A stretch of DNA of 64,000 nucleotides. Origin: Protopterus annectens. Taxonomy: Eukaryota > Chordata > Ceratodontiformes > Protopteridae. The position numbers and the translations under genes are program-made. The notes beneath the pieces were generated by a model. That model was not told where the DNA came from. It saw only the letters and a program-made list of their open reading frames with translations, and made no database searches. The DNA is taken from positions 612,507,416-612,571,415 of the forward strand of contig NC_056748.1 in assembly GCF_019279795.1 (NCBI RefSeq), read 5' to 3'. Positions 11,302 through 23,209 of this stretch are shown here, piece by piece. Every line of letters begins with the position of its first letter. Within the stretch, counting starts at the first letter, position 1.

Positions 11302-12330
11302 TTTCTCCTTTACCATCCCTCAGTAAACCAGTGATTGATATTATTTTAGAGGCGAGGAGGCCTAGTACCAGAAAGTCTTATGCTGAAAAATGGATAAGAT
11401 TCTGTGCCTGGAACGAAGCTCAAAGGATGAGCACAACAGTGCCCAATTTACCTCAGATTTTACAATACTTAACTGAGATGCTTCATAAGGGCCTGTCTTT
11501 CTCCTCCATCAAAATTCATGCCTCAGCCATTTCAACTCATTATAACACAGAACCACCCCCCTTCTCTCATCCACTGCTTAAGCAGTTCCTCAGAGGGGCC
11601 AAAAATCTGCAACCACCCAGGAGAGCTCCAACTCCAGCTTGGGACCTCAACTTTGTGTTGGAAAAGCTCACTCTTCCTTCTTTCGAGCCAGATGCCACTG
11701 CAGACTTAAAATTCCTTTCTTGGAAAACAGCTTTCCTTTTACCAATCACTTCAGCAAGAAGGGTATCTGAATTACAGGCCCTCATGGCAGTGGAGCATTT
11801 CATCATCTTTCATGCGGACAGGGTGTCCTTCAGGACCAATCCCTCCATGTCCAAGGTGGTATCCAGTGTGGCTCTTAATCAGTCCATACATTTGCCAACC
11901 TTCTTTCCAAATCCACAGAACAAAAGGAATCTGATTCTGCACCCCTTAGACGTGCACAGACAACTTAGATTCTATTTGGACAGAACTAAAAAGAAATCTG
12001 ATCAACTGCTGGTGGAATTTGCTGCAGGGGCAGAGGGGAAGGCTATTTCAAAGCAAACCATTTCCAAATGGATAGGCCATTGCATTAATTTCTGCTGCAC
12101 ACACCATGGAAAACCTATCCCACAGGGGGTCAGACCCTACTCTACCAGGGCTGCATCTACCTCTGCAGCCTTTTTCAGAGGCATCCCTACCAGGGACATC
12201 CTAGAAAACTACCTGGAGTTCTGTACATACTTTCACCAAGCATTACCATCTGCCAGTTTTCTCTAAATCCAGAGCTATCTTTGCACTGCAGTCTTGCAGG
12301 GCCTTTTAGCTGGTCCTAATTCTATTTAAA
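11286..12330 (+). pseudogene. D1 tyrosine recombinase, inactive
   Basis: The frame is open to 12266 and shows ILEARRPSTRKSYAEKW, SARRVSELQ and the C-terminal YR fold. The HxxR box reads RPYSTR, so the catalytic His is replaced by Tyr. A frameshift after RDILE (about 12210) removes the segment with the nucleophilic Tyr. Both changes should abolish activity. Confidence 0.85.
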
Positions 12331-12362
12331 TTCCTCCTCCCGTCCTTAGCTTTGGAAATCTA

Positions 12363-12459
12363 CCCAAAAGTGATGACTGCAACAGTGAAACATGAACATA
12401 GTACAGTTGTGTACACTTAACATAAATGTAGATGTTCGAGTGTATTCACTGTTGCAGTC
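12363..12459. repeat. D1 ICR
   Basis: The first half should be the complement of the left terminus (outside the window). The second half, containing AATGTAGATGTTCGAGTG, complements the right terminus of D1 at 12770-12832. The sequence differs from the D2 type and resembles that of D4. Confidence 0.82.
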
Positions 12460-12620
12460 CTGGTTACCCTCCCTCCAGCCCCCTTATTTTTTGGACATAC
12501 CTCTACTTTCCTTTGCTGTCTTCAAAAGCTTTTTGGTGTATTTGCCTTTTTGTTGGAGGTATAAACTTGTATATTTATAGATTTAATTGCTTCCCATTAA
12601 GGGGGCACCTGACATCTAGG

Positions 12621-12832
12621 GCAAGAAAAACTGACGTAATGGTGTCGGCTGCATGTTTTATACCCCTGACGACCTGATGTCATGGAAGAGGGGACAGCAG
12701 CCGACGCATGACCCAAGAATTTGTTAATCAGGCCGACTGAGAGCTACTGCAAGCAGATAAACCAAACGTGATGAATGCAACAGTGAATACACTCGAACAT
12801 CTACATTTATGGTAAGTATACACAATTGTACT
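12621..12832. repeat. D1 right ITR and terminus
   Basis: It begins GCAAGAAAAACTGACG and contains an inverted TATA (TTTTATACCCC near 12656) and a GATGTCATGG element. The left partner lies outside the window. The element ends at 12832, and minus-strand LINE sequence follows. Confidence 0.8.
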
Positions 12833-13243
12833 TTGTGGCTCCACCCTTGTGGAGTGGAATAACTGTTGCTGTGCGCCACTCTATGGGTATGTAGCATGTG
12901 GAGAGGCTGAGTTTGAACAGTGTGTTTAGGTGAGGGGTTAGTTCGTTTTTGAGCTCATGTAGGTTGCAGCCTAGGACACTGTCCAGTCCCATTGATGCTG
13001 TGTTTTTGGCTTTGGAGAGGGCTGTTTTAACCTGGGTGTCTGATTTTAGGGGCTGTACATTCTTCTGTTATGGTTATGGGCATTTTTGGCGGTGAGAGTG
13101 GGTGAAGTTTGCAGTGAACTTTCTGCCAGGATGTTGGCGATATGTCGGTTCAGTGTATTTTGTGCCATTCTCACTAACTTTGACCAGATTTGAGCATTGC
13201 CACTTAGATTTTTGACATAGCTAAGAATGCCTTGTGGTTATCT
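12833..13243 (-). pseudogene. CR1-a LINE, RT N-terminal segment (minus strand)
   Basis: Read on the minus strand, this encodes the region from DNHKAFLSYVKNL through LHELKNELTPHLNTLF to EWRTATVIPLHKGGA, the start of a CR1-type reverse transcriptase. It is cut by D1 on the left, in the codons after HKGGA. On the right it is cut by CR1-b; the same LINE continues at 22624 with the residues that precede this segment in the CR1-b protein. Frameshifts and stops are present. Confidence 0.85.
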
Positions 13244-14116
13244 CCTCCTCCAAACAGGTTCAAATATATGTGAGAGATGCAACCATGTAGCCAAACTGGA
13301 GGCTGAGCTCTCTCATCTCAAAACTAGTGTAACCAGTCAGGAGGAGAAGGTAACCTCACATAACACAATTCCAGTATCACAGTCCCACCACAACAGCAAA
13401 CCAAACACATAAAAACACAAAAACATACTCAGAGGCTCTAAATAAAAATCTACCTAAGCAACAGAGACCTCCAAAGCAGACATCCAAGCAAACTCTACCC
13501 CAAAACAAAACACATACAACACATAGCGCACAAAGTCAGTGTGCCAAGCAGTCACAGCCCTTAAGGCTGAATAACACACCTGATACCCTTGTAATAGGTG
13601 ACTCTATTGTCAGACACACTGACGCCCCACTCACCAGGCTGAATAAAGAGAAGGTCACAGTGAGCTGCCTGTCGGGCGCCAGGATCCGCCACATAACGCA
13701 AGCACTCAGGTCACTCCAAAGCAAATATAAATATGACTCAAGTCATTGGACATGCTGGCGTTGATGACCGGAGACGTACCTCCCTCGACTACATAAAAAG
13801 AGACATAGAGGAGCTCTCTGATCATGTAGCCCAGGCCAGTATGACCTTGACCTTGAGCAGCATCTTACCCTCACCTAGAATGATGCCACAGTATACAGAC
13901 AAAATGATCGATTTTAACAATTGGCTAAAATTTTGGTGTCATTCAAAGGGGATCCAGTGTCTGTCAGCCTGGGATGACATGCTCGACAAGCCACGTTGCT
14001 TCGCTAGGGACTGCTTGCACCTGTCACCCCTGGGCTTTCGGATATTGGCAAAGGCTCTTGCCACCTCCATAGTGCCTTTTTTAGGCAAGGCTCAAAAGTC
14101 AAACCCACCTCCATAG
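13244..14116 (+). pseudogene. CR1-b ORF1 with SGNH/GDSL esterase-like domain
   Basis: The start reads a CxxC-containing segment (ICERCNHVAKLEAEL) followed by a short coiled-coil-like stretch, as in CR1 ORF1 proteins. An esterase-like domain follows, with block I VIGDSIV (GDS codons at 13597-13605) and, in another frame, the block-V motif DCLHLSPLG (Asp 14009, His 14018-14020). At least two frameshifts separate the parts. Esterase domains are known in CR1 ORF1; their role in the life cycle is unclear. Confidence 0.75.
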
Positions 14117-14118
14117 AC

Positions 14119-16282
14119 CGCACAAGGAACAAGAAACTAAGGGTAATGCTGCTAAACGCCAGATGCATGCACTCGAAGCTCTCCTCAGTATGGAGAACAT
14201 TGATATCTGTGCAGTGACAGAAACCTGGTTCAAGGCTCCAGAGAGCACCCCAGCACTACCAGGTTATACCTCATATCATGCTTTTCGGCCCCAAAACCCG
14301 GACCGAACCAAAAAGGAGGGGGAGTTTCCATATTTATCAAGGACATCCATACCTCCAGGTTAGTGGCAGTGCACGAAGTGTCGGAGACTGTCCATGTACA
14401 ACTGACAGTGGGCAAGACTGCTTTTCAGTTTATAGCATCCTACAGACCACCCTCTCAAAGTCAGGAATCCCACTCTGCTTTCCTGAAAACATTGGAGAAC
14501 ACTAAGATCTCTCCGAACACCATTATATTGGGCGACTTCAGCTACCCAAACATAGACTGGGAGCATTACTCAAGCCCCAGCACCTTAGCCCAAAGGTTCC
14601 TGGAATTTATAAACTCAAATGCTATGGAGCAACTAGTCACCACTCCCACAAGAGGGGAAAATATACTAGACCTGATCATTACCAACATGGGGACACTATG
14701 CTGCATACCAGAAGTATATCCCTCATTGGTAAGATCAGACCATAAATTAATTTCACTGGATATGCACATCCCGACCCCACCCCCAGCCCAGAAAACCACA
14801 GTGAAAAACTTCTCAAAAGCAAACTTCACACTTCTCAAAATTGAAGTGGAATCCTTCAAGGCCCCAGGGCCAGTGGAAACTACGGCCCAAACTGCAGAAT
14901 CCTATATAAACGCATTCTACGGACATCTCCAGGAATGCATGGATCATGCTATCCCAAACAAAATCAAGACCCAATCATCCAAAGGCAGGCGTCCACTCTG
15001 GTGGACCCCAGCCATAAATAAACTGTACAACAGAAGGAGGAAGCTACTACATGATAGAGCAAAATCCCTAAAAGGGAAGGCATCTCTGATCAGTACTAGC
15101 AAAAAATTACGATCCCTCATAAAATCCTCCAAGGCCAGCTTTGAGAGAAAAATTGCACAGGACACTAAAGACAATCATAAGGCTTTTTTCAGTTATGTTA
15201 GGAACCTGGGATGCAACTCCCAGACTTGTTCTGAGTTGATTCTAAACGACAAAAAATACACTGAACCCGCAGACATCGCCAATATCCTGGCAGACTTATC
15301 CAGTGCAAACTTCTCCACACCCCCCCCCCCCAAAGAGCAAGTATTTATCCCGGCAGAGTGCAGCCTCCCAAACATCTCTGATGCTCCGGTGAAGGCCGCC
15401 CTCTCCAAAGCAAAAAAACACTGCTTCCATGGAACCAGATGGCGTCCCGGGTTGCGTCCTACATGAACTCCAAGAAGAACTAATCCCTCAAGTAAAACTG
15501 CTGTACAATCTCAGCCTCACTACAGGATATGTGCCCAAAGAATGGCGCACAGCAACAGTGGTCCCACTCCACAAAGGTGGCGCCTCTGTGGACCCTGGAA
15601 ACTATCGCCCCATAAGCCTGACTAGCCTAGTGTGCAAGGCTATGGAGAGGATCATCATGGAACTCATAAACAAAGACATTGGGGACCTACAGACACTAGA
15701 TCTACACAATTTGGCTTCAAGGGCAGATCCTGCCTTTTGAACCTGGTCGACTTCTACAGTCACCAAAGCCATAGATGAAGGGAAGGTAGTCCACACAGCC
15801 TATCTGGACCTCGCAAAGGCATTTGACACAGTACCCCACTTCGGGCTTCATAGATAAGCTATCCAGCCTAAATATAAACCCCTATGTCACAAGATTGGTC
15901 ACAAACTGGCTCAAAGACAGAACCCACAGAGTCAGAGTTGCTGGAGCCATGTCAGACTCGAAACCGGTCACAAGTGGTGTCCCACAAGGTTCTGTCCTGG
16001 GACCTCTCTTGTTCGGTATTTACTTTTCTGAGGTACAGGCCAACGTAGGAGGACTATGGATCACCAAGTTTGCAGATGACTGCAAACTGGGCGCCATAAT
16101 AGACTCTCCAGCTGACACAAACATCCTTCAAAAAGGTCTCGCAGAGACGGCTAACTGGTGCCAGAGCCATGGTCTAAAGTTAAATGCCAAAAAGTGTATA
16201 GTCATACCCTTTGGCAAAAACAATGTGCCCACAAATTACCACATAGGTGGTAACCCATTAAGTACAGAGAAAGTAATTAGGG
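14119..16282 (+). pseudogene. CR1-b ORF2: endonuclease and reverse transcriptase, 5' part
   Basis: The apurinic-like endonuclease shows TETW (14216-14227), GDFSYPNIDW (near 14530) and SDH (14735-14743). A linker and the RT follow: EWRTATVVPLHKGGA, NYRPISLTSLVCK, the YLDLAKAFDTVP block near 15810, SGVPQGSVLGPLLF near 15975 and FADD at 16069-16080. Frameshifts lie near 14350, 15430, 15730 and 15840. The frame is interrupted after KVIRD at 16282 by D3 and resumes at 21877 with LGTQVDSN. Family role: target-primed reverse transcription. Confidence 0.88.
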
Positions 16283-16297
16283 ATGTCCTTCAAGAAT

Positions 16298-16462
16298 GCA
16301 ACTGCAGTCCTGACATATGGGTTGTCCTGCCTCAGGCAGCCCTTCGGTCGGCCAGATTCCAAAGTCTGGGTCTGGCGTCGGCTGATGTCGCCTCCTCCCC
16401 GATGTCAGAGCGGCTGGAGTATAAAGGCATCCGCCGACGCCATCTTCTTCAGTCTTTCTTGC
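16298..16462. repeat. D3 left ITR with promoter
   Basis: 165 bases, inverted copy of 21667-21831. It contains a GATGTCAG element and a TATAAA box at 16420-16425, about 160 bases before the gag ATG at 16586. Confidence 0.88.
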
Positions 16463-16585
16463 CGCGCGGTGCCCAAAGCAGAAGCAGTTCGCAAGTGCCG
16501 GTCGGTCAGCTCCTGTGTTTTCAGTTACCGAAGTCATCTAAAAGCTAAGTACCCCGTTGGGGAACATTTTTTCTTGCCTCAGCCG

Positions 16586-18418
16586 ATGTCAGAAAAAATT
16601 GAAAAAATTAATAATTGTTTGTCTTGTGGTAAACAAATACCTCATAAGGACTTCCATTCTTACTGCCTCCCTTGCCTGGGCCCAGACCACGACGTCTCGG
16701 CCTGTGCTGCCTGTGCTTGCTTTAATAAGCGCACACTCAGGCGCCGGGCAGAATTTGCCGAAGACTTTTTTGGCGAATCTTTCGCTTATATCATGCCGTC
16801 GGAACAACTGACAGCACAGTCTACCAAAAAACGCAAGGACCGGGACCGACATCCTCGGCCCGCATCGTCCACCGATACCACGCCTAAGCCCTCCGCGAGT
16901 GCATCGGTCCCTTCGGAAGCGGTAATTCAACTGCCCCAAGCCGACGACACCGCTTTAACGCGTTCTTCGGTCCCGGAGATTTCAACGGTGCCGGTTGTTG
17001 ATTTTCCTCCAGAAACCGAAGCTCTAGATTTACCCGACACCATTCCTGTGGACAAGGTTTCCTGTGGACAAGGTTTACCCCTGCACGTGGGGCAGCTAGG
17101 TCTCTGGTATCCATGTCCATCAAGGTCTTTGCACATGCTAAGGCTGCCAGCCAGGCCAAGGCCCATCCTAAATCTACTTCTCAGGGCCCCTCTTCTGATA
17201 GACTGATCATGACTCTTGCTGCAGATCTAATCTCTCTTATCAGGGGTTCTCAGCCGCACCTAGACAGAGGTTCTCAGCCGCCTGCAGATAAAAGGCCTAG
17301 AACTGAGCAGACAGACACCCTCTCTTCAGATGAAGCCTCTGGGGATTCAGAGCACTCAGATACCCAGGAAGAATCCTTCCAGGCCTATGAGGACTCGGAT
17401 GCTGAGGATTCAATCCAGTCTGCCTCCCCTCCAAAGGATATTTCTTTTGGAGAAGTTCTTCACTCCACGAGGGAACACTTTCAGTGGTAGGGTCAGGAAT
17501 TTTCTGACTCCAGGAAAAGGCTACGTACCTTCCTTAAGCTGACCCAACACAGACCTTTAGCTATTCCTCCAGTGTTGGATGTCCTTGATGATGTATACTC
17601 AAACTCCAGTGCTTCGCCTGATTCTCTCCCTCCTGCTCCTGTCAAGCCTGACAGATATTACAGGGTCCCTGAAACCCATAAGCATCTCTTTAAGGCCCAC
17701 TCTATGGATCTAGAAACTATTTCACAGGGCCCCAAAGGAGTGGCTACTTCCTCGGCCAAACACCCTCTGCCCGCTGACAGGGAAGCTAGGTCCCTGGAGA
17801 GATGGGGCAAAAATGTTTATACCTCTTCCACCCTTGCCATGAGGTCACTCAACTGCCTTTTTCATATGTTTCAGTACCAGGATTACTTAATGGATGATTT
17901 GCAGAAAGTTAGCCTCTCCTGAGCCTATAGATAGAAAGGCATTGCAGGATTTGGTTCACAATACTCAGCAGGTTAGCAATCATTTTCTTCAGTGTGGTTA
18001 TGATGCATTGGAAGCTTCATGTAGGGTAGCCATGACAGGGGCCGTTGTACGTAGACATGCTTGGTTGAAAGAACAGCCACTGCCAGACCATGTTAAAGTT
18101 AAGCTCCTGTATGCACCTCTGGAAAAACAGAAGCTTTTCGGTGCTAATGCACAGGATGTGTTGAAGTCTATTGAGGAAAAGGCAAAATCCGTACAGACTG
18201 TCAAGGATTTCCTCCAGGTTCAGCCTCCCAGATTCAGCAGGAATTGGCCTTCAAAGAATTGGTCCTTTCCAGACTCAGACAAGTTTCAAAGGGGAAAAAA
18301 CAGGCGTGCTCGAGGTAGAGGGCAATATCGAGGCTCCTACAGGGGCCGCCAATGGCAACCACCAAATCAGAGAAGTGGCGCAGGGAGTTCACCTGCACCA
18401 CAGGGGCAATCACAATGA
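16586..18418 (+). pseudogene. D3 gag (few lesions)
   Basis: ATG at 16586 opens with the Cys/His cluster (CLSCGKQIPHKDFHSYCLPC and a third CxxC). A basic KKRKDRDRHPR patch and a Ser/Thr/Pro-rich stretch follow. A short tandem duplication (GTGGACAAGGTTT, about 17045-17077) shifts the frame; a C-to-T change makes TAG at 17488-17490; another indel lies near 17910. The end (17894-18418) has HAWLKEQPLPDHVK, FLQVQPPRFSRNW and an RGRGQYRGSYRGRQW nucleic-acid-binding tail. The stop is TGA at 18416-18418, followed by C. Confidence 0.85.
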
Positions 18419-20330
18419 CTTGACTTTCACTCCGCCTACCAAGGCTCAAAGAGAAGCACCTCTAGGCGGAAAATTATCCTTATTCTCAAAGAACTGGCAC
18501 ATTTTAACCAAGGACAAATGGATTCTAGACATAATAGACAGAGGTTACAGGTTCCACTTCCACACCTTACCAACGAGACAAGGCATGCCAAACCTGCCAC
18601 AAAATCAAAGGGCAGAGGCTCTCTTACAAGTTTCAAAGCTGTTACAAATAAAAGCTATAGAAAAGGTTCCTCCTCAGGAACAAGGCCAGGTATTCTATTC
18701 AAGACTGTTCCTTGTTCCAAGAAAAGAAAAGCAATGGAGGCCTATACTGGACTTGTCCGTTCTAAACACCTTTCTCATTGTGCCAAAATTCAAAATGCTG
18801 ACGTTACAGCAACTCCTTCCCATGCTGGGCAAGGGGTCTTGGCTGGTTACTCTGGACCTCAAGGAGGCATACCTGCATGTCCCAATCAGGCACAGCTGCA
18901 GAAGATACTTCAGATTTCTTGCAGGAACAGAGCATTATCAATTCTCAGCATTGCCGTTTGGCTTATCTACTGCGCCCAGAGTATTCACGAAATGCCTGGC
19001 ATCTGTAGTTGCACACTGCAGACTCCAGGGGATTCAAATATACCCTTACCTGGACGACTGCCTCATACAAGCAGACAGCAAACAAACCTTGATAAAAAAC
19101 TTGGACTATGTCATTCAGTTGCTACAGGCTTTGGGATACAAAGTCAACATTCAAAAATCAAGACTATTGCCATCCCAAAAGATTATTTTTCTAGGAGCAA
19201 AACTGGACACACAATCACAAATGGCTTTCCTCACAGAGGAGAAACAACAGCATTTACCAGATTACTTCAAAAGCCTAGCAAAACTTACCCAGCTGACCGC
19301 AAGGAAGATCCTGCAGGCCCTGGGTTTCATGGCATCTTGCATTCTTCTGATCCCTCTGGCAAGACTACACATGAGAAAGCTACAATGGTACCTAAAAAGC
19401 TTATGGTCTCAACACAGCCACAACCTAGAAGATGTAATACCACTCATTCCATGCCTGCAAAGGGAATTTTTGTGGTGGGCTCAAGCAAGCCATTTAAACA
19501 AAGGCATGCCTTTCAACAAAGTTCAAGCAAGTCAAACCATTACAACAGATGCCTCAGATCATGGATGGGGGGCACACATGGAGGACAGATGCATTCAAGG
19601 TCAATGGACTCCCACGGAAATGCCTCTGCACATAAATCAAAAACAGATGTTGGCAGTGATACATGCAATAGAAGCCTTTGGAAAATCTCTTCAACAAGAC
19701 CATCTGCTAATAAGGACAGACAACACCACTGTCATGTGGTATATAAACAAACAAGGAGGCACTCACTGTATCCCTCTGCAGACTAACAATGGCTCTTTGG
19801 GAAAAGTCCCTGAAACTGAACATCCATTTGCAATCCCAGTTTGTTCCGGGCAAGGACAACGTTCTGGCGGACAGGTTGAGCAGAAATTTCGTGGATGCAC
19901 ACGAATGGATGCTGCATCCACACATTTTCTCACAAATAACAACTGCATGGGGAAGACCGGACATAGATCTCTTTGCTTCTCATCTCAATCGCCACCTGGA
20001 CAGGTTCTGCTCAAGGGCACACCATCCTCTAGCCTGGAGAACGGATGCTCTCTCCTTCAGCTGGAATACCCTAAAAATCTATGCATTCCCTCCTCTACCA
20101 TTACTGACCAAGGTGTTACTGAAGATCAAAGCAGAGCAACCAAAAGGAATATTGATAGCTCCAGACTGGCCGAGGCAACATTGGTATCCCTTGCTACTGA
20201 GCATAACTCGCACCAAACCGTGGCCCTTGCCCCAATGGCCTCTGCTCCTAACTCAACACAATTACAGGACTGTTCATCAAAACCTGCAACCTTACAACTG
20301 ACAGCTTGGAGGGTTCCATGACTTTGACCC
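18419..20330 (+). pseudogene. D3 RT-RNase H-MT-like (two single-base deletions)
   Basis: RT runs in the +1 frame relative to gag, is open well upstream of 18419 and has no obvious ATG start. YLDD is at 19047-19058. RNase H shows TTDASDHGWGAH (near 19550), the QKQMLAV helix and RTDNTTVMWYINKQGG (19715-19762). One base is missing near 19770 (PLCRL region) and one near 20290. Between them (19789-20301) the methyltransferase-like tail reads DIDLFASHLN, FPPLPLL and LIAPDWPRQHWYP. Apart from these deletions it looks functional, so this copy is young. Confidence 0.9.
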
Positions 20331-21361
20331 ATGTCCCCCTCTCCGAAAAGGTTCAGGAAATCTTGCTGGAAGCACGCAGACCTTCCACCAGAAAAACCTA
20401 TTCGGCCAAGTGGAAGGGATTCATCATCTGGAATGCCAAAAAGGGCCAGGATGCATCAGTGATGAGCATACCTCAGATATTAGAATACTTGGCAGAAATG
20501 TTTCATAGTGGCCTCTCATATTCTTCCATTAAAATTCATGCTTCAGCAATCTCAGCAAATTACAACTGTGACCCACCTGTGTTTTCGCATCTCTTGCTAA
20601 GACAGTTTCTAAGAGGGATAAAGAATATCAAACCTCCCAGAAAACCACCAGTTCCTGCATGGGACCTCAACTACGTCTTGGAAAAATTAACTCTTCCTCC
20701 TTTTGAACCAGCAGCATCTTCAGAAATGCAATTTCTCTCCTGGAAAACGGTCTTCCTGTTGGCAGTTACCTCAGCAAGAAGAGTCTCTGAGATACAGGCC
20801 CTCATGGCAGTACCTCCCTTTCCCATTTTTCATCAGGACAGAGTTTCTCTAAGGACCAATCCTTCATTCATGCCAAAAGTGATATCCAAGGTGTCTCTAA
20901 ATCAAGCAATTCAGCTGCCTACTTTCTTTCCCAATCCTCAAAATAAAGGGGAAAAGCTGCTGCACACTTTAGACATACACAGACAATTGCGCTACTACCT
21001 GGATAGAACAAAGACCACCAGGAAGTCTGACCAACTATTTGTAGCTTATGCTGCCGGAGTGCAAGGAAAGGCAGTCTCCAAACAAACAATTTCAAAATGG
21101 ATTGGACACTGCATCAGATTCTGTTACTCCTTCCATGGAAAGGGTGTGCCAGCCAATATTAGGCCACACTCAACCAGAGCTATAGCCACATCCACAGCCT
21201 TTCTAAGAGGAGTGGCTACAAAGGACATTCTAGAGGCTGCTACATGGAGCTCCGTGCATACATTTACCAAACACTACAACCTGCCTTTATACTCCAGATC
21301 CCGAGCAGGCTTTGCTTCTGCAGTCCTGCAGAGTCTTATAGCTACACCATCCCTTGCTTAG
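20235..21361 (+). CDS. D3 tyrosine recombinase
   Basis: The core is open from 20306 to 21361. An ATGG start at 20235 would be in frame but for the one-base deletion near 20290; an ATG at 20318 is in frame. The frame shows LEARRPSTRKTYSAKW (N-terminal SAM-like DNA-binding part), the catalytic Arg in SARRVSE (20777-20782), His in RPHSTR (21167-21169) and Tyr in TKHYNLP (21275-21277). It ends at TAG 21359-21361. All visible catalytic residues are present. Confidence 0.88.
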
Positions 21362-21395
21362 ATCCTACCACCCCCACCTTGGCTACGGTATTCAA

Positions 21396-21491
21396 CCCAT
21401 ATGTCAGGACTGCAGTTGCATTCTTGAAGGACATAGTACAGTTTTGTACCTACCATAAATGTAGATGTCTGATAGATATGCAACTGCAGTC
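21396..21491. repeat. D3 ICR
   Basis: The first half exactly complements the left terminus of D3, including the copy-specific GTCAGG/CCTGAC bases. The second half complements the right terminus with one mismatch. Confidence 0.92.
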
Positions 21492-21666
21492 AGGTTTTCC
21501 CTCCCTCCTACCCCTCTGCTTTTTTCCTTGGGTCCATTCCCCCTCTCCTTTTTAGCTGGGGATATCTGTTATGGTGTATCTGTTTATTACTGTGGTGCAT
21601 GTCTGGAATTTTTTGCTTATCCAGTCACAAAATTTAGCCTTCCTTGGAGGGCACCTGGCATCTGGG

Positions 21667-21876
21667 GCAAGAAACACTGAAGAAGATGGCGTCGGCGGAT
21701 GCCTTTATACTCCAGCCGCTCTGACGTCGGGGAGGAGGCGACATCAGCCGACGCCGGACCCAGACTTTGGAATCCGGCCGACCGAAGGGCTGCCTGAGGC
21801 AGGACAACCCATATGTCAGGACTGCAGTTGCATATCTATCGGACATCTACATTTATGGTAGGTACAAAACTGTACT
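21667..21876. repeat. D3 right ITR and terminus
   Basis: 21667-21831 is the inverted copy of the left ITR with an inward TATA (CCTTTATACTCC). 21832-21876 is the right-end extension, ending in the GTACA-AAAC-TGTAC hairpin plus T. Confidence 0.88.
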
Positions 21877-22402
21877 ATCTGGGGACCCAAGTTGATAGCA
21901 ATCTCTCCTTTGACAACCACATTGCCAAAGTGGTTAGAAAGACCTTCTACATAGCACACCTCATCATGAAAGGATTCACATCTAGATCAAGAGAGGTAAT
22001 CGTGCCCCTTTATTCATCCCTCATCAGGCCCATCATAGAATACAATGCCCCCTTTGGGATGTACCTTACCCGACATCTGCAGCAATTAGAAAGACCCCAA
22101 AAGTACCTCACCAGGAGGATCAAGGGACTCAAACAGATGCCTTATGCTGCTCGGATAAAAAAACTCCAGCTGTACTCAGTTGCATACCGCCTACTTCGAG
22201 GCGATCTATGCCTGACATATAAAGCTATGTCCAACCCAGAATTAATGGACATGCTCCACCTCAGTAAATCTAAATCCCTTAGAGCCACGCGCTCGAGGGA
22301 CTTGAACCTCAGCACAGAAATAAATAGAACATGCTGGAGGGACAGATTCATAACCCAGAGGCTCCCTTCGCTCTGGAATAGAATTCCAATTCATGTTAGG
22401 TA
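21877..22402 (+). pseudogene. CR1-b ORF2, C-terminal part
   Basis: The frame continues the LINE RT after D3: LGTQVDSNLSFDNHIAKVV (palm/thumb), YSSLIRPIIEYNAPFGM, then the C-terminal block ending SLWNRIPIHVR. A TAG at 22401-22403 lies before the last residues STSLTLFKKNLDEWM, which are still readable to about 22512. The 3' UTR follows to 22623. CR1-d at 32206-32935 is a second copy of this part. Confidence 0.87.
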
Positions 22403-22623
22403 GAGCACCTCACTGACTCTCTTCAAGAAGAATCTTGATGAGTGGATGGGGGATCGTAGGTTTGTCCCGGGGATTACTTCCATGTCACTATTAGACAGAG
22501 GCACAGTAAACTAAACTTTAAAAAGGGCACAGTATACTCAAATCAAGGGGTGGCGTAAGCCAAACACAATCGGGCTAGGCTTTATAAATGCTCCAGGGCA
22601 GATAGCCTAGTATGAACCTATGA

Positions 22624-23209
22624 GTCCTTGGCAATTTCTCTTTCGAAGCTAGCCTTGGATGATTTTATGAGGGATTGTAGTTTCTTGCTAATACTGATCA
22701 GGAATGTCTTGCCTTCTTGGGATTTTACTCTTTTATTGTACTAATTTCCTCCTTCTATTGTATAGCTTGTTTAGGGCAGGGGTCCACCAGACTGGTTTCC
22801 TTTACTTGGAGGAGTGAGTCTTGTTTTTGCTTGGGATAGCACGATCCATGCATTCTTGTAGGTGCCCGTAGAATGCATTAGTAAAGGATTTTGCAGTTTG
22901 GACAGCATTATCCTTTAGCATGGGGGCTTTGAAACTTTCCACCTCTGTCTTTAGTAACGTGAAGTTTGCTTTTGAAAAGTTTTTCACTGTGGTTTCCTTG
23001 ACTTGGGGTGGTGGCGGAATGTGGATATCCAGAGTGATTGGTTTATGGTCAGATCTAATCAGCGAGGGTTTGACCTTTGGTGTGGAACACCGGTCGCCCA
23101 TGTTGGTAATGACCAGGTCCAGTATGTTGTCACTTCTGGTGAAGTGTTGACCAGTTGATCCAGGGCGTTGAGTTTGTAAATGCTAGGAAAAGTTGGGCAA
23201 GGGAGTTAG
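22624..23209 (-). pseudogene. CR1-a LINE, endonuclease C-terminus and linker (minus strand)
   Basis: On the minus strand it encodes the end of the endonuclease (SLIRSDHKPITLDIHIP) and the linker (NFSKANFTLLKTEVESFKAP, then LIKSSKASFEREIAKD). These residues directly precede those at 13243-12833 in the CR1-b protein, so both are parts of one copy split by CR1-b. The 5' end is truncated at about 23209, where D4 gag resumes. Confidence 0.85.

Larger units (their letters stand above)
1..12832 (+). mobile_element. DIRS copy D1 (left part outside window), interrupted by D2
   Basis: D1 is a DIRS retrotransposon whose gag end lies at 1-270 and whose RT, YR, ICR and right ITR lie at 9308-12832. The two parts are separated by the whole element D2. 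The flanks read as one sequence when compared with the related copy D4 around 23740-23800, which has the same stretch without an insertion. The right end at 12832 carries the family terminus (a TGTACT-type end) and is followed by minus-strand CR1 coding sequence, so D1 sits inside the LINE CR1-a. D1 and D4 belong to one diverged subfamily. The reading frames are heavily broken, so D1 is an old copy. Confidence 0.85.
16283..21876 (+). mobile_element. Complete DIRS copy D3
   Basis: A 5594-base DIRS element inserted in CR1-b. Left terminus ATGTCCTTCAAGAATGC, right terminus AAACTGTACT. Left ITR 16298-16462, right ITR 21667-21831, ICR 21396-21491. RT has two single-base deletions and YR one near its start; gag has a few lesions. 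It belongs with D12 to a subfamily whose termini contain GCAACTGCAGTC. Confidence 0.95.
13244..22623 (+). mobile_element. CR1-b LINE, interrupted by D3
   Basis: A CR1-lineage LINE on the + strand with ORF1 (13244-14116), ORF2 endonuclease-RT (14119-16282 and 21877-22402) and a 3' tail ending near 22623 in repeats of the type CCTATGAACCTATGA. It is inserted in opposite orientation into another CR1 copy (CR1-a). DIRS D3 lies inside ORF2. Frames are broken by several indels. Confidence 0.85.
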
